Assembly (NCBI RefSeq): GCF_050003625.1
Contig: NC_134397.1
Coordinates: 278,622,070 to 278,686,069 of the forward strand
DNA: 64,000 nt
Direction: 5' to 3'
DNA from: Haematobia irritans
Lineage: Eukaryota; Arthropoda; Insecta; Diptera; Muscidae
In this document: piece after piece, positions 37,801-52,300 of the stretch
Layout of the letters: each line of letters starts with the position of its first letter
Position numbering within the stretch: position 1 is the stretch's first letter
Made by a program: the position numbers and the translations under genes
The notes under the pieces: generated by a model
What the model saw: the letters and a program-made list of their open reading frames with translations, nothing else
Databases searched by the model: none
Told to the model about the DNA's origin: nothing

Positions 37801-40335
37801 ATTAACACTGAGTCAAATTGACATGAAATTGTTTTTATTATTTTTTTATATAAAATAAAATGAATTAATTATTACATACATTAGTCTTAGAAAAATGTCA
37901 ACAGCTATAAATGACCGTTAGAGAAATAAAATTATGTAATTTAATTAAAACTTATCATTAAAAACTAAACAAATTTCAGATAAATTAATACTAAGTTATA
38001 TTTTCCTAAATAGATGCAGTGAATACTTAAACAAATGTGTATACAATTTTAAGTTCGTTTATAATAAAAAAACTCGTTCTTCCAAGACGAAGTATTGCAC
38101 TCTAAACCAATCTATTCATCATAATTGTGCAGCATTCACAATTATTATGTTACAGATTGTGTTTATTCCAACATATAACATCTTGACCTTTTTTGTTTTG
38201 TTCTGGACTGAAGTTAGTAAATTTGCTTGTAATAAATTAAATTAAGATAGAACAAATAACACAAAATTAAAAAATAACCTAAAATTCAGTTAGAAATAAT
38301 ATCCTTTCTCGAAATGGTAATAATATAGTTTTTCTGTTTATATTTATTTTATATCTAAAACTTGTGAAGTTCTAGCTTTATTATATTTTTGAGTATTTTG
38401 TTTTAATTTCTTTAATTATATTAACGAAAATTCGTTGCATTTTATTGTTAATTCTTTTGTTTGCATTTTTTATTTATGCTCTTTAGAAAAGAAACCATTT
38501 TACATTTATTTCTTTGGTTCTTTTAAAGTATACTGCAAGTAATGCACTTTACAAATAATTTACATTTTTAAACAAATGGGCGGAGGGAGAAATCAAAGCA
38601 TTTACGTTCTCCAAAATAAATCCCATAAACATGTGTAAAGAGATTTCAACTCAACATGTTGTAACAATATTGCAGTGTTGATTCAACATTGTAATGTTAA
38701 TACAACATCGAAATGTTAGTACAAAAATGTAATATTCATATAATGTCTAAAAAACTCAAGCAGAGAGTAATGATTGAAATCTTGCTGAGTGCACATAGGC
38801 TATCCTCAAACGTTTATGTTATTGGGAATTTAATATAAGTGTAATATTTGCCATGTGTGTCTTCGAATGAGAGAACCAAATATGACTAAAACAGTACACA
38901 CTATAGACTCGTAATTTTTTAATAAATAAAATATCTAAATAAAAACAACCCAATAATTTTAATAGTTATTGCCAAAGTAGTTTTTTTATGGTAAACTACT
39001 TTTTTTTTTGGAAATTAAATAGAAGCTCTAAATATACAAAGACATTGTAGGGTATTCACATTAAACTTCGGAAATCCGCTTTAACTAAATTTCAAATCTT
39101 AAAATATGAACATTTTAAGTGTAATGTGTAAGGCCTATTGGAGTATAAGTACACTACGAACTATTATTAATCCCATTCTTACTGAATGTAACTATTTGAA
39201 AAGTGCACGCTTTTGAAAATAAATAAAATAAAATAGTGATAAACAAGAAAATAAATAAAGAATAACATATAATTATGATTATGTCTGCCTTTTTCATTTA
39301 TTCATTCAATTTCGGTTTATATGCAAATGCTCCGCATTATTGTGTTTTCCTTTTATTTTGAAATAAAAAAATAATATTTATTTCTATATATAGATATAAA
39401 TATTATTTTTCAGGTTGTCGATATTTAAATATTAAAGCTTATTATAATTTGTTTTTTCTATAGGGGTATTAACTATTTTGTTGTGGAAAATAAAAGAAAT
39501 GTATGTGTATATATACACGAAAACAACAAATGAATAGGCTAAATTATTCAATATAATAATATTTTTATACTGATTACTAATAATTAAATATATATTTTTT
39601 TAGTTGGATTTGATTTCATGTTTCAGTTAAAACTTTTTTTCAAATTATTAAAAAAGCATAAGTTGTTGATTATTTGTTTAAATATTTTTTTTTTTTTTTG
39701 GTTTTCTAAAAATTATATTCCTAACTACAGTTTACTCTTGGTTTTATAATTTTCTCTTTCATTATTATTATTGTTGTTATTATTATTATAATTATGTCTT
39801 TTACTTCTTTTAATTTGTGGTGCGTTGTAAAAAATGTAAAATATGCTAATATTTTGTTGTTGTTGTTAATATTATTGTTATTGATGCCTACTTTTATTCC
39901 GTGAAGAATTTCATTCGTTAAATGCTGTGGTTTAATGTTAACATTCCTACAAATCTAACTCATTCGTTTCGCGCCATCTTGATCTTCGCGCAATGTTGAT
40001 CTCCGAATTGTAACTCAAATGAATGATGTTATTCACGAATTTCTACCTTAGAGTGGTGCAATATTTTATACCTTTTTGAATTGTCTCTCTATAACTTTGT
40101 TTGATGATTATTAGTTGCTTGTCTATATGTATGTATATACTCGTATGCATGTAGGGTGGTGACTATCGTTATTTTTGTTTTGCTTAGTTTAATTCGCTTC
40201 TTCCCAAATCTACTAGTGGGGAGTTTAGATTTGTTTCGAACCAAAATGAAACTCTGAAATATTGGTTGGGATACACTGGATTTGTTTAAGACTCCGTAGT
40301 TTGTAGTTTTCCATATACATGAACAGCGTGATAAT
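34890..40335 (-). other. Candidate very long 3' UTR of the NCKX gene
   Basis: About 5.4 kb directly downstream of the exchanger stop codon. It is extremely AT-rich and has many T-rich, TTG and TTA micro-repeats. In contrast to everything around it, I found none of the interspersed repeat families in it. Minus-strand AATAAA signals occur many times, one of the last near 34892. Long transposon-free AT-rich 3' UTRs are common in neural fly genes, so this reading is an inference. Short frames here (for example 35489-35728 and 36191-36418) look like chance. Confidence 0.4.
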
Positions 40336-43300
40336 TCAGTAGTCACCTGAAATTGAAAAAAAATAAAATGATTGTAATTAGTTTAATATTTAAATTAATT
40401 ATTTTTTGTTTGTCCATGCAGAATTAAGCCTTATGTAGTTGTAACTGTTCCCCATATACTAGGTAGTATTTGCTTATTAAAAATGTAACTCCTATGTTCA
40501 GTTTTCAAGCTGAAAACCAGCTTGTTTTCACGGTTCCCTTTTTTTTAATTAATTAATTTAGAAATATAAAATTATTTGCAATCAATTCATTGGATCTTTT
40601 CCATCCATTATTTGGCAAGACTCGATCAAAATATAATCGTCTTCATAAATATGTTTGCACTTTTAATTTAGTGTTTTAGTGAAAAAATTTAACTGAATTG
40701 AATTCATATATGGAATGATTTTATTGAACTTTTTTCATTAATTTAGACAAATCGACTCCGGCCCAACCAAAATTTTAAAACACTTTATATTTTTGTAACT
40801 AACAATATATTTAAGAAATTTGAATTAATTGAAATCTTCAATCGATAAATGACTGTAATTTGATATAGCTGATAATACATATCCTTGAGCGCATAGAAGC
40901 CTCCACATTCATTCGGTTTGACTTAAATGTGTATCGTAGGCTTACTTTGGGGCTACAAAATCAAATTAGTACGTTTTTATAGATATCGGCCATTTATACC
41001 CAGTGCCACACTTTGGGTGTATAAATTTCCCTTATATTGTAAATGCGTCGAATTTTGTTTTAATGATTTAGTTTGCATCAACAAGGGAAAGTTACTACTA
41101 CTTCAATCGACTTTAACGAAATGGACTAACACGAAAATTAAAAAATATTGAATATATAGAAAATTTTGTCAAAATTTTAGTTCCATAGAAAAATTTGTCA
41201 AAATTTTGCCAAAGTTTTATTTCCATAGAAAATTTTGTCAAAATTTTGCCAAAGTTTTATTTCCATAGAAAATTTTGTCAAAATTTTAATTCTATGGAAA
41301 CCTAAAAATTTTAAATTTTATTCCAATAGAAAATTTTGGCAAAAATTTTGTTACAAAAGTTCCATAGAAAAATTTGCCAAAGTTTTATTTCCATAGAAAA
41401 TTTTGTCAAAATTTTACCAAAGTTTTATTTCCATAGAAAATTTTGTCAAAATTTTAATTCTATGGAAACCTAAAAATTTTAAATTTTATTCCAATAGAAA
41501 ATTTTGGCAAAAATTTTGTTACCAAATGTTTTTTCTGTAGAAAGGTTTGTCAAATTTTTTTCTATAGAAATTTTGTCAAAAATTTATTTCTATAGAAAAT
41601 TACAAAATTTTATTCTAAAAAAAATAAATAAATAGAAATTTAGTTCTAAAAAATTTAAATTTTATTCCTATAGAAAATTTTGTAAATTTTTTTTCTATAG
41701 AAAATTTTGTCAAAAATGTATTTAGTTTTGTTTTGTTATTGTTGGTTTCTACTTCAATAATTTTGTTGTTTTTGATTTCAGCTTAAAACCATGCATTGAC
41801 TAAACTACAAGTGTAGCTTAAGCAACAGTGGAAAAGAATCATCAACCAATTATCAGAATAAATTCAGGCAGTTAATAAACCCAAAATGAACCTTCCGAAA
41901 AAAGGTTTATGACAGTCGGCCTTTGCCGAAATAAATTTGTACAAACATATCTCTTTTCCTTTGCCACTGTCAAATCATCTAATATGAACTAAAATAAAGT
42001 TGAATTGGCTTTAGTGAAATAGAGAGTTCACTTGTTTTTGAGTGTACGTTTCATGAATTCGTAAATTAGAACATGGGAAAATGTATATCTGGATTTAACA
42101 CGGGGAACAATTCCAGAATTGTCGCGCAAATCAGACTAACGCACATATTTCATTGTATTCGGGAAGCAAATTTCATCCATCAAACTTAGTGTATCCGGTC
42201 ACATCTTATGTTTAGTAATTATACCCTGCGCCACACTGTGGAACAGGGTATTATAAGTTAGTGTATATATATATTTGCAACACCCAGAAGGAGACGAGAT
42301 AGACACATGGTGTCTTTGCCAAAAATGCTCAGGGTGGGCTCCTGAGTCGATATAGCCATGTCCGTCTGTCCGTGAACACATTTTTGTAATCAAAGTCTAG
42401 GTCGCAGTTTTAGTCCAATCGACAAATTTGGCACAAGTATGTGTTTTGGCTCAGAATAGAACCCTATTGATTTTGGAAGAAATTGGTTCAGATTTAGATA
42501 TACCTCCAATATATATATTTCGCCCGATATGGACTTATATGGCCCCAGAAGCCAGAGTTTTACCCTAATTTGCTTAAAATTTTGCACAAGAAGAACAATT
42601 AGTACTATAGTCAAGTGTGCCAAATTTTATTGAAATCGGTTCAGATTTAGATATAGCTCCCATATTTATCTTTCGCCCGATATGGACTAATACTGTCCCA
42701 GAAGCCAGTGTTTTACCCCAATTTGGTTGAAATTTTGCACTAGGAGCACAATTAGAAGTGTAGTCAAGTGTGCTAAATTTTATTGAAATCGTTCGCCCGA
42801 TTTACAATCATATGACCACAGTGGCCAATCTTTTACTCCGATATAATTGAAATTTTGCACAGGGAGTAGAATTAGCATTGTAGCTATGCGTGCCAAATTT
42901 GGCTGAAATCGGTTCAGATTTAGATATAGTCCCATATATATGTTTTTCCGATTTCGACAAAAATGGTGAAAATACCAACATTTTCCTTGTAAAATCGCCA
43001 CTGCTTAGTCGAAAAGTTGTAAAAATGACTCGAATTTTCCTAAACTTCTAATACATATATATCGAGCGATAAATCATAAATAAACTCTTGCGAAGTTTCC
43101 TTAAAATTGCTTCAGATTTAAATGTTTTCCATATTTTGTGTTCCACCCTAGTGAATTAGCCAACTTAAATTTTGAGTCTATAGATTTTGTAAAAGTCTAT
43201 CAAATTCTGTCCAAATCGAGTGATTTGGACATATATAGCCCCCAACACATTTGACGGATGTGATATGGTATCGAAAATTTAGATCTACAATATAATATAG

Positions 43301-46300
43301 TCGGCCCCGCCCGACTTTAGACTTTCCTTACTTGTTTTTTTTTTTTATTCCTATAAGTGGTGGTACATGAAAATAAATACTACATTTATACTTACTTGGA
43401 CATTCAGGTGGATTCATGTAACCGAAGACATTTAATTCATACAGAGATGCTAACGTTATGAATAACAGGTACCACACCATCAGGATGATGCCGAGGCGTT
43501 TGTCTAATTTCCAGCCATTCAAATGAGTCGAAAGTATCAAAAATATCACCGTGGAAAATAGGGAAATGGTTGAATAGGTTAAACCTGCAAATTCAAGATA
43601 AACAAGAGAAAGAAAAGAAGAGAAAAAAACAACAACAATTAAAATGAGATTTGCACTGGTGGCAGAGTATTGTCTGTTCTGAGTATTGTTCCGAGTGTGG
43701 GTGTGTGTGTTTGTTAAATTAATTTCAATTCAATTAAATTGTTCTATTGAGTATGTAATTAAATTAAAGGCGATTACTACAGAACTGGTGAACTGAAGGT
43801 CTAACTGCAACCTCTACTAGTAACATTTAATGAACATAAGATAATAACTATGTCTTTGGGTTGAGAGAATGTATGTTAATGCTGATCTAATAATATAAAC
43901 TAAATTAAGTATTGCAGATGTGTAATTAAACATATCCATTGTCATTTGTAGGTGGATCGTTGTAACATGGGAAATGGATTGCGCGGTTTTGTAAATTATA
44001 TTTTAATACAAATTGTTAAAATCTTAATGAAATTTCGTTAATGTAATCTCTAGAAGGGAGTACAATGTGACCGTTACAAAAAGTTCTACAAAAGTTGTCA
44101 CACAAGGATCGTTTATATGGTGAAGTCTTTTCAAAATGTTTTTATTACATAAAACATTCCATGAAAGAATAAAAAAACAAAAATTCAACATAAAATTTAA
44201 TAAAATATAAATACATATCATTAAACTATTAATTTTGAAAGTTTAAGATTTTTTAAACTTAATTCCTGTATTTTATTAATCCAATCTTCCATATCGATAT
44301 CAAGTCAATTTAATTTTAAAGATGTGAGGGAAAATGCAATTAACCAGAAAAGATTGTTTTTTTTTTTTTGAGTTAGTCTTTATGAAATTGTTTTTACGTC
44401 CCGGAAAAGAATAAACGTTTATCGCAAAAGGTATAACATATACTTTTCTTCCAAATAAAGCAAAAAGCAAATGAGAAACGAATTTATTTTTGGCGTGTGA
44501 TAACATAGATACGCTGTTTTCATCTTTCAACCTTTTTTTATTTAATTTTCGGAATCTTCCGGCCATATCTGGAATATATGTAAAAAAAAAAACTTTGGTC
44601 GAATCAGGGATCGAACCCACGACCCTTGGCATGCAAGTCGGACGTAGCAACCATTGTTCCACGGTGCCCAACTAAATGTATTTTTCTGTTAAATAAACTT
44701 TGTTTAATCGGCTCGTGGGCGCCGCAAGCTATGCTATATAAATATAACTTATATAGGTAATTGTCTATTGATGACAATAACGGCTACATAGCTCAGTGGA
44801 TACACGCAAAGAAAAAAAACGTTTGGAAAACGTGTACCGAAAACGTTTTTCTTTTGTTAGAGTTTTTTGAATTGCTTCGAAAATTTTAAACTTTTATCAC
44901 CAAAAAAATTCGTTTGTTACAAAATTTTTATTTTTTTCAATAAAAAAAGTTATTTTTGAAATAACAACACAGTCCATTTCGTTTATATCAAACACTGTTC
45001 TTTTCTGACTTTAGGTCTTTAATAAGACACATTTTACAGTTCAAAATTTAATATACTACAATGTAATGTTGAACATTTTTTCGGAATCTTCCGAATATAT
45101 TGGAATATATGTAAAAAAAAACAAAAGCAAAAAAAAAAACTTTGGCCGAAGCAGGGATCGAACCCACGACCCTTGGCATGAGAGTCGGACGTAGCTACCA
45201 CTGCTCCACGGTGCCAAACTAAATGTATTTTCCGGTAAATAAACTTTGTTTATTCGGTTCGTGGGCGCCGCAAGCTATGCTATATAAATATAACTTATAT
45301 GGATATTTATCTATTGATGACCATAACAGGTACATAGCTCAGTGGTTAGTGTGTTGGCTTACAATGTGCATGGTCCGCGGTTCGATTCTCCGTCCAGGCG
45401 AAAGGTAAAAAAAATTTTAAAAATTTATAAAATCGTATAATTTCTTCTACATTGTTGGTATTACAGAAAAAGGTGTTAAGAACTAAAAATCCTCGTGGAT
45501 GTGAGAAAGATGTGAGGGACAATGCAATTAGCAAGAAAATAATGTTTTTATGAAATTTATGAAATTGTTTTTACATCCTGGAAAAGAATAAACGTTTATC
45601 ACAAAAAGTATATACTTTTCTTCCAAATACACTTCCTTACAGCGAAAAGCAAATGAGAAACGAACTTTGTTTGTCTAAAATTTCGTTTGGGAGGAAAGAA
45701 TTATTTTTTTGCGTGTAGTGTTTTGGCTTACAAATTGCATGGTCCGCGGTTCGATTCTCCGTCCAGGCGAAAGTTAAAAAAAAAACAAGTAAGTAAAGTC
45801 TAAAGTCGGGCGGTGCCGACTATATTATACCCTTCACCCCTATGTAGGCCAAAATTTGTGTTACCATCTCAACTACTTCACATTTGCTGGAAGCTATATA
45901 ACATAAAGGAGACAATTTTTTTACTTCTACAAAATCTCTAGAATTAAAATTTAAATCGACTAACGCTATCCAGTTAATTGGAGGACACTTCCATTGAAAA
46001 TGGGTCTAAAATGTGTAACAGTCTACCATATTTCCCCAACTCTGGTGTACGTATATATGGGAGCTATATATAATCTGAACAGATTTTGACTAAATTTGAC
46101 ATGTATAGTTAGAATAATAATTCTGCTATCTATGCGAAATTTCACGTAAATGGCAGTATAACGGAAGATATATATGGGAGCCATATCTAAATCTGAACCG
46201 ATTTCAACCAAATTTGGCACAATAACCGATACTACCAAACGTACTCCTTGTGCCAAATTTGAAGCAAATCACGGCAAAACCCTGGATTTTGAGGCCATAT

Positions 46301-49300
46301 AAGTTAAAATCGGTCGAAAGATATATATGGGAGCTATATCTAGATCTGAATAGATTTTGACCATATTTGGCACATACAATAGTATCGTTAAAAGTACCGC
46401 TTGTGCAAAAATTGAAGTAAGTCAGGGTAAAACTCTGGCTTTTGAGACCATATAAGTCCAAATCGGGCGAAAGATATATATGTGAGCTATATCTAAATCT
46501 GAACCGATTTTAACAAAATTTGACACACTTAATGATACTATTAAACGTACCCCTTGTGCAAAATTTGAAGCAAATCACGGCAAAACTTTGGCCTCTGTGG
46601 TCATATGAGTCTAAATCGGACGAAATATATATATGGGAGCTATATCTAAATCTGAACCGATTTGGCTGATATTTTGCAAGATTTTCGAGATTTATAAAAT
46701 ATTTGGATGTACGGTATTTCAAGAAAATCGGTTGATAAACACGCTAACTATGATCAAATCGGGGATAAATATATATGGCAGCTATATCTAAATCTGAACC
46801 GATTTTTTCCAAAACCAATAGCGATTGTCTTCGTCCCAAGAAACGGCCCTGTGCCAAAATTGAGGACGATCGGACTTAAATTGCGAGCTGTACTTTGTGC
46901 ACAAAATTACATATACAGACAGACGGACGGACAGACAGACAGACGGACATCGCTAAATCGACTCAGAATTTAATTCTAAGCCGATCGGTATACTAAAAGA
47001 AGGGTCTATGACCACTATTTCTTGGCGTTACATACAAATGCACAAACTTATTATACCCTGTACCACAGTAGTGGTGAAGGGTATAAAAATTAAATTTATA
47101 AAATCGTATAATTTCTTCTACATTGTTTGTATTACAGAAAAAGGTGCTAATAACTAAAAAACTTCGTGGAAGTGAAAAAGATGTGAGGGAAAATGCAATT
47201 AGCCAGAAAAGATTGTTTTTTGAGTTAGTCTTTATGAAATTGTTTTTACGTCATGGAAAAGAATAAACGTTTATCACAAAAAGTATATACTTTTCTTCCA
47301 AATACACTTCCTTTCAACGGAAAGCAAATGAGAAACGAACTTTGTTTGTCTAAAATTTCGTTTGGGAGGAAAGAATTATTTTTTTGCGTGTAGTTTCTGT
47401 GAAAGACAACTTTTGAATAGAAAGAAGCTATTTTCTTACAGCGCAAAATGGACGCGACATTTTTATTGGAGCTACCATTTATTTGTATAGCATCTTGAAC
47501 GTTGTGTATTTTCAGATCGGAATTTTAGATCAGAATTTTACATTACAGACTCAGAGTAATCCGTACACGGACGGATAAGACTGTTTTTCATATGTTTTGG
47601 TGTAAAAATTCTACGTTTGGAACAATTTGTTAGGGCATTATTTTTAAGTGCAAGCATATAATGTTCATAAACTGGCATAACATGTTTGCGACATATATGT
47701 TAGACATTTTAATGTTTGGGCCATAACATTTTTTTAAATACAATATGTGTGGATGCAAACATTTATTAATTTAGAAATTGCCTTTAAACATATATGTGTT
47801 TAGAAAGAGAGACCGAGCGAGTATGCTACACTCATAGAAAAAAATCTGCTAAAAACAGCAGTCGATGTCTGATGTTATATTTTTGTACTTCAGGGCCTAA
47901 TGAACAACCAAAGAACCAAAAGTAGTGTTTGGTATATTTTTGCCCTGTAATATACTTACAAGTTCCTAAATACAATCAGCAAACATTTTGTTTGCTGTTA
48001 TGCCTCAATTCGATAAATATTCAGATTTTTGGTCAAATACCATAGATATTCATAAAATATTGTTTTAATTATGTTAGGATAGCTCCTAAGTTGACATTTT
48101 TATTTGTTTTAGCCAAAATAAAACATGTTTTAGTGTAATCGAGCTTAAACAAGTATATACGGCCGTAAGTTCGGCCAGGCCGAATCTTATGTACCCTCCA
48201 CCATGGATTGCGTAGGAACTTCTACTAAAGGCTGTCATCCACAATCGAATTACTTGGGTTGCGATAACACTTGCCGACGGCAAGGTATCGTAAAACTTTT
48301 TAACACTGTCTTCTAAATTGTAAGTTAGCCCATACGGGGTATATATTAAACAAAAAAAGGCCGATTAAATACGTATATAATCTAGTTTGACAAAATTTTC
48401 TATAGAAATAAAATTTTGACAAAATTTTCTATAGAAATGAAACCTTGACAAAATTTTCTATAGAAATAAAATTTTGACAAAATTTTCTATAGAAATAAAA
48501 ATTTGACAAAATTTTCTATAGAAATAAAAACTTGACAAAATTTTCTATAGAAATAAAATGTTGACAAAATTTTCTATAGCAATACAATTTTGACAAAAAT
48601 TTCTATAGAAATAAAATGTTGACAAAATTTTGCATAGAAATGAAATTTTGACAAAATTTTGTATAGAAATAAAATGTTGACAAAATTTTCTACAGAAATA
48701 AATTTTTTACAAAATTTTCTATAGAAATAAAATTTTGACAAACATTTCTATGGAAATAAACTTTTGACAAAACTTTCTATAGAAATGAAATTTTAACAAA
48801 ACTTTCTATAGTAATAAAATTTGACAAAATTTTCTATGGAAATAAAGTTTTGGTAGATTACAAAATTTTCTATAGAAATAAAATGTTGACAAAATTTTCT
48901 ACAGAAATAAATTTTTTACAAAATTTTCTATAGAAATAAAATTTTGACAAACATTTCTATGGAAATAAACTTTTGACAAAACTTTCTATAGAAATGAAAT
49001 TTTGACAAAACTTTGTATAGTAATAAAATTTGACAAAATTTTCTATGGAAATAAAGTTTTGGTAGATTATTTTTGGCGATATGGACCAATTTTTGTGTAA
49101 TAAGTCATCGGCTATATATAACTAAAGACCGATATGGACCAATTTTTACATGGCTGTTAGAGGCCATATATTGACAAAATGTACCAAATTTCAACCGTAT
49201 CGGATGACTTTTGCTCCTCCAAGAGGTTCCGGACGTCAAATCTGGGGACGGTTTATATGGGAACTATATATAATTATGGACCGATATGGACCAATTTTTG

Positions 49301-52300
49301 CATGGTTATTAGAGGCCGTAAACTAACATCAGGTACCAAATTTCAACCGGATCGGATGAATTTTGCCCCTCCAAGAGGCTCCGGAGGTCAAATCTGGGGA
49401 TCGGTTTATATGGGGGCTATATATAATTATGGACCGATATGGACCAATTTTTGCATGGTTGTTAAAACCCGTATACTAAGACCACGTACTAAATTTCAAC
49501 CGGATCGGATGAATTTTGCTCCTCCAAGAGGCTCCGGTGGTCAAATCTGGGGATCGGTTTATATGGGAGCTATATATAATTATGGACCGATATGGACCAA
49601 TTTTTGCATGGTTTTTAGAGGCCGTATACTAACATCAGGTACCAAATTTCAACCGGATCGGATGAATTTTGCCATTCCAAAAGTCTCCGGAGGTCAAATC
49701 TGGGGATCGGTTTATATGGGGACTATATATAATTATGGACCGATATGGACCAATTTTTGCATGGTTGTTAGAGACCATATACTAACATCAGGTACCAAAT
49801 TTCAATCGGATTGGATGAATTTTGCCCCTCCAAGAGGCTCCGGAGGTCAAATCTGGGGATCGGTTTATATGGGACCGATATGGACCGATATGGACCAATT
49901 TTTGCATGGTTGTTAGAGACCATATACTAACATCAGGTACCAAATTTCAATCGGATCGGATGAATTTTGCCCCTCCAAGAGGCTCCGGAGGTCAAATCTG
50001 GGGATCGGTTTATATGGGGGCTATATATAATTATGGACCGATATGGACCAATTTTTGCACGGTTATTAGATACCGTATACTAAGACCACGTACCAAATTT
50101 CAACCGGATCGGATCAATTTTGCTGCTCCGGGAGGCTCCCCAAGCCAAATTTGGGGATCGGTTTATATGGGGGCTATACGTAAACGTGGTCCGATATGGC
50201 CCATTTTCAATACCATCCGACCTACATCAATAACAACTACTTGTGCCAAGTTTCAAGTCGATAGCTTGTTTCGTTCAGAAGTTAGCGTGATTTCCACAGA
50301 CGGACGGACAGCCGGACAGACGGACGGACGGACAGACGGACAGACGGACGGACGGACGGACATGCTTAGATCGACTCAGAATTTCACCACGACCCAGAAT
50401 ATATATACTTTATGGGGTCTTAGAGCAATATTTCGATGTGTTACAAACGGAATGACAAAGTTAATATACCCCCATCCTATGGTGGAGGGTATAAAAATAG
50501 CAGGAAATGTTTGATATTTCATTATTATTAACAGTTTTATCTACCAATGAATGCCTAAGGTGAAACACAATATGTTTGAACAATACAAACAATAGTTTGT
50601 TTAGACTTTTGGGTTGACCGGAGATTTAGAGAAAGTTGCAGGGAACTACAAAGGTTACAAAATGCTATTAAAGTCGCACAATGGTAGCAACACACCTTGC
50701 ACAGGGTCATGGATTCAATACCACTTTAGTTTGATATACACCCGTCTCGCGACTTAATTTCTTGAGGGAGTAGAAGGTGCAATTTCATCAAAATTGCCTG
50801 AAGCTAATACAAAAATTCCTAATTTTACTTCTTGAATTTACCGAATTTAGATCTCAAATCATCTGAAAGGTGTTATTTCGTCTGATTTTATTGCACACTG
50901 AGAAGAGAAATTTAAGATTCTTTCAGGAATAATGGACATATTAAATGTAACTTCAGGAAACGTAAATATCATTTAAACTGATTCTCTTAACCCTCTAATG
51001 CCCAATAGTTACGTAAAATCAGGAAGCTTTTAGTAAAACATGCGTTAAGACAACAAAAATGGGTAATATAAAAAGAAAACTTAGTAAAATCTGTTCAAGA
51101 GGCTTTGCAGCATATACTGAATTTTACCGCATAAATTTTTCTTGTTTCATTTTCTTGCTTTTGTGTCGTTAACATTAAATATTTAATCAGCTGGCAAAAA
51201 ATTGGGGCATTAGAGGGTTAAGGGAAGTCCACCTGAAATTCCCTATTTTATCAACTAACTCACTACGATGAGGTTTTTACATTTCTTCTATGATAGTGGC
51301 TATTTAATATTCTGCCCTGCCGAACATGTAAATCTAATGTACTTTGATTAATGTTTTGGTGCTATATTTAGTCTTTGATATATGTACAAACATGGTGGAA
51401 AGAAATAAAATAACAATATTTGTGGTCTTAAAACACGAAATTAATTCATCCCACTTTTATCTTTTTAAAACGTTTTTAATCAAGGAGAAAAACGTAAAAA
51501 TTAATTTATCCAAGCAAACAATTAATTGCTACAATTAATTTACGTATATGATTTATGTTTTCTAAATATTTTTTAGTGGAATAATTAAAATTTTAATAGA
51601 CATCTCTTTTTTAAAATTTAATTAAAATGTTGAATGAAAAAATGTCGATGATTATTTTTGCAGTGTATGCCAATTGATTTCGAACGCAATCTAATAGATG
51701 AGCATAACAAAACTACTTTTAATTATTTTTTGTGTTTTTTTTGTTTGGAAATTCAACAAGTGTCTGTCTTCTGTATATTGGTGGTTGTGTAAAGTGTTTG
51801 CATTTGCAAACAAATGTGCCATTGCGGTGCTATTTGTATTCTCTAAGTGTAGGTGAATCTTAGTCTTTTTGAAAGTGGCTGTGATGTTGGTGGTGAGAAA
51901 CTTTCTGGATATTACCTCATTTAAAGAGAACCCTTTCAGACAGATAGAAAAAATCACACAAAATTATTAAATCGAACATTTGAGTGTCCTCAGTTGTCCT
52001 TATGTCTTCCCGGTTGCTCTGGTGAAGCTCTTAAGAGTACCCACGTCACCCACTCACTAAAGCGCGTGTGCGCTGTACCACTTACCTTTAGAGATGACAT
52101 TGACGTGGGAGCCCGGCGCGATGATGGCCGTCTGTATAAACCACGGAAGACCTAAGCACACTAGGATATCAAAGACATTCGAGCCGATTGCATTTGAAAC
52201 GGCCATATCGCCATAGCCTTCTTTGATAACCGCTATTGAGCTTAGGGCATCGGGCACAGAAACACCAGCAGCAACGAAGGTAAGACCCATTACTGTATCC

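Larger units (their letters stand above)
44300..47400. repeat. Cluster of tandem tRNA-headed repeats with an inserted dispersed repeat
   Basis: Three copies of a unit carrying 'aatgcaatta.c.agaaaa' and 'aaagcaaatgagaaacgaa' lie at about 44320-44490, 45505-45715 and 47165-47400. tRNA-like segments are at 44596-44671 and 45137-45215 (minus) and at 45330-45403 and 45718-45772 (plus). The second full unit is split by the dispersed repeat 45785-47088, since 'aaaatttataaaatcgtataatttctt' continues on its far side. Confidence 0.65.
48150..50500 (+). repeat. Hairpin-headed dispersed repeat with 29-bp and 153-bp arrays
   Basis: The start is 'aaacaagtatatacggccgt' with the perfect hairpin ttcggccaggccgaa (48170-48184) and 'taccctccaccatgg'. 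The end is 'cctatggtggagggtataaa', the inverse of the start. The inside holds an inverted 29-bp minisatellite (48388-49070), then about seven 153-bp units (49180-50200), then a 'gacggacggac' tract (50298-50362). It lies in NCKX intron 4. Confidence 0.75.

Noticed and set aside
40089..40346. 85-codon minus-strand frame as the NCKX C-terminus
   Set aside because: The spliced phase from the previous exon enters a different frame and stops after three codons; this frame would need a one-base shift.
49179..50514. Open frames of 245 and 230 codons as a repeat protein
   Set aside because: They lie entirely within the 153-bp tandem repeat of a dispersed element. Similar frames occur in other copies (29510-30150).
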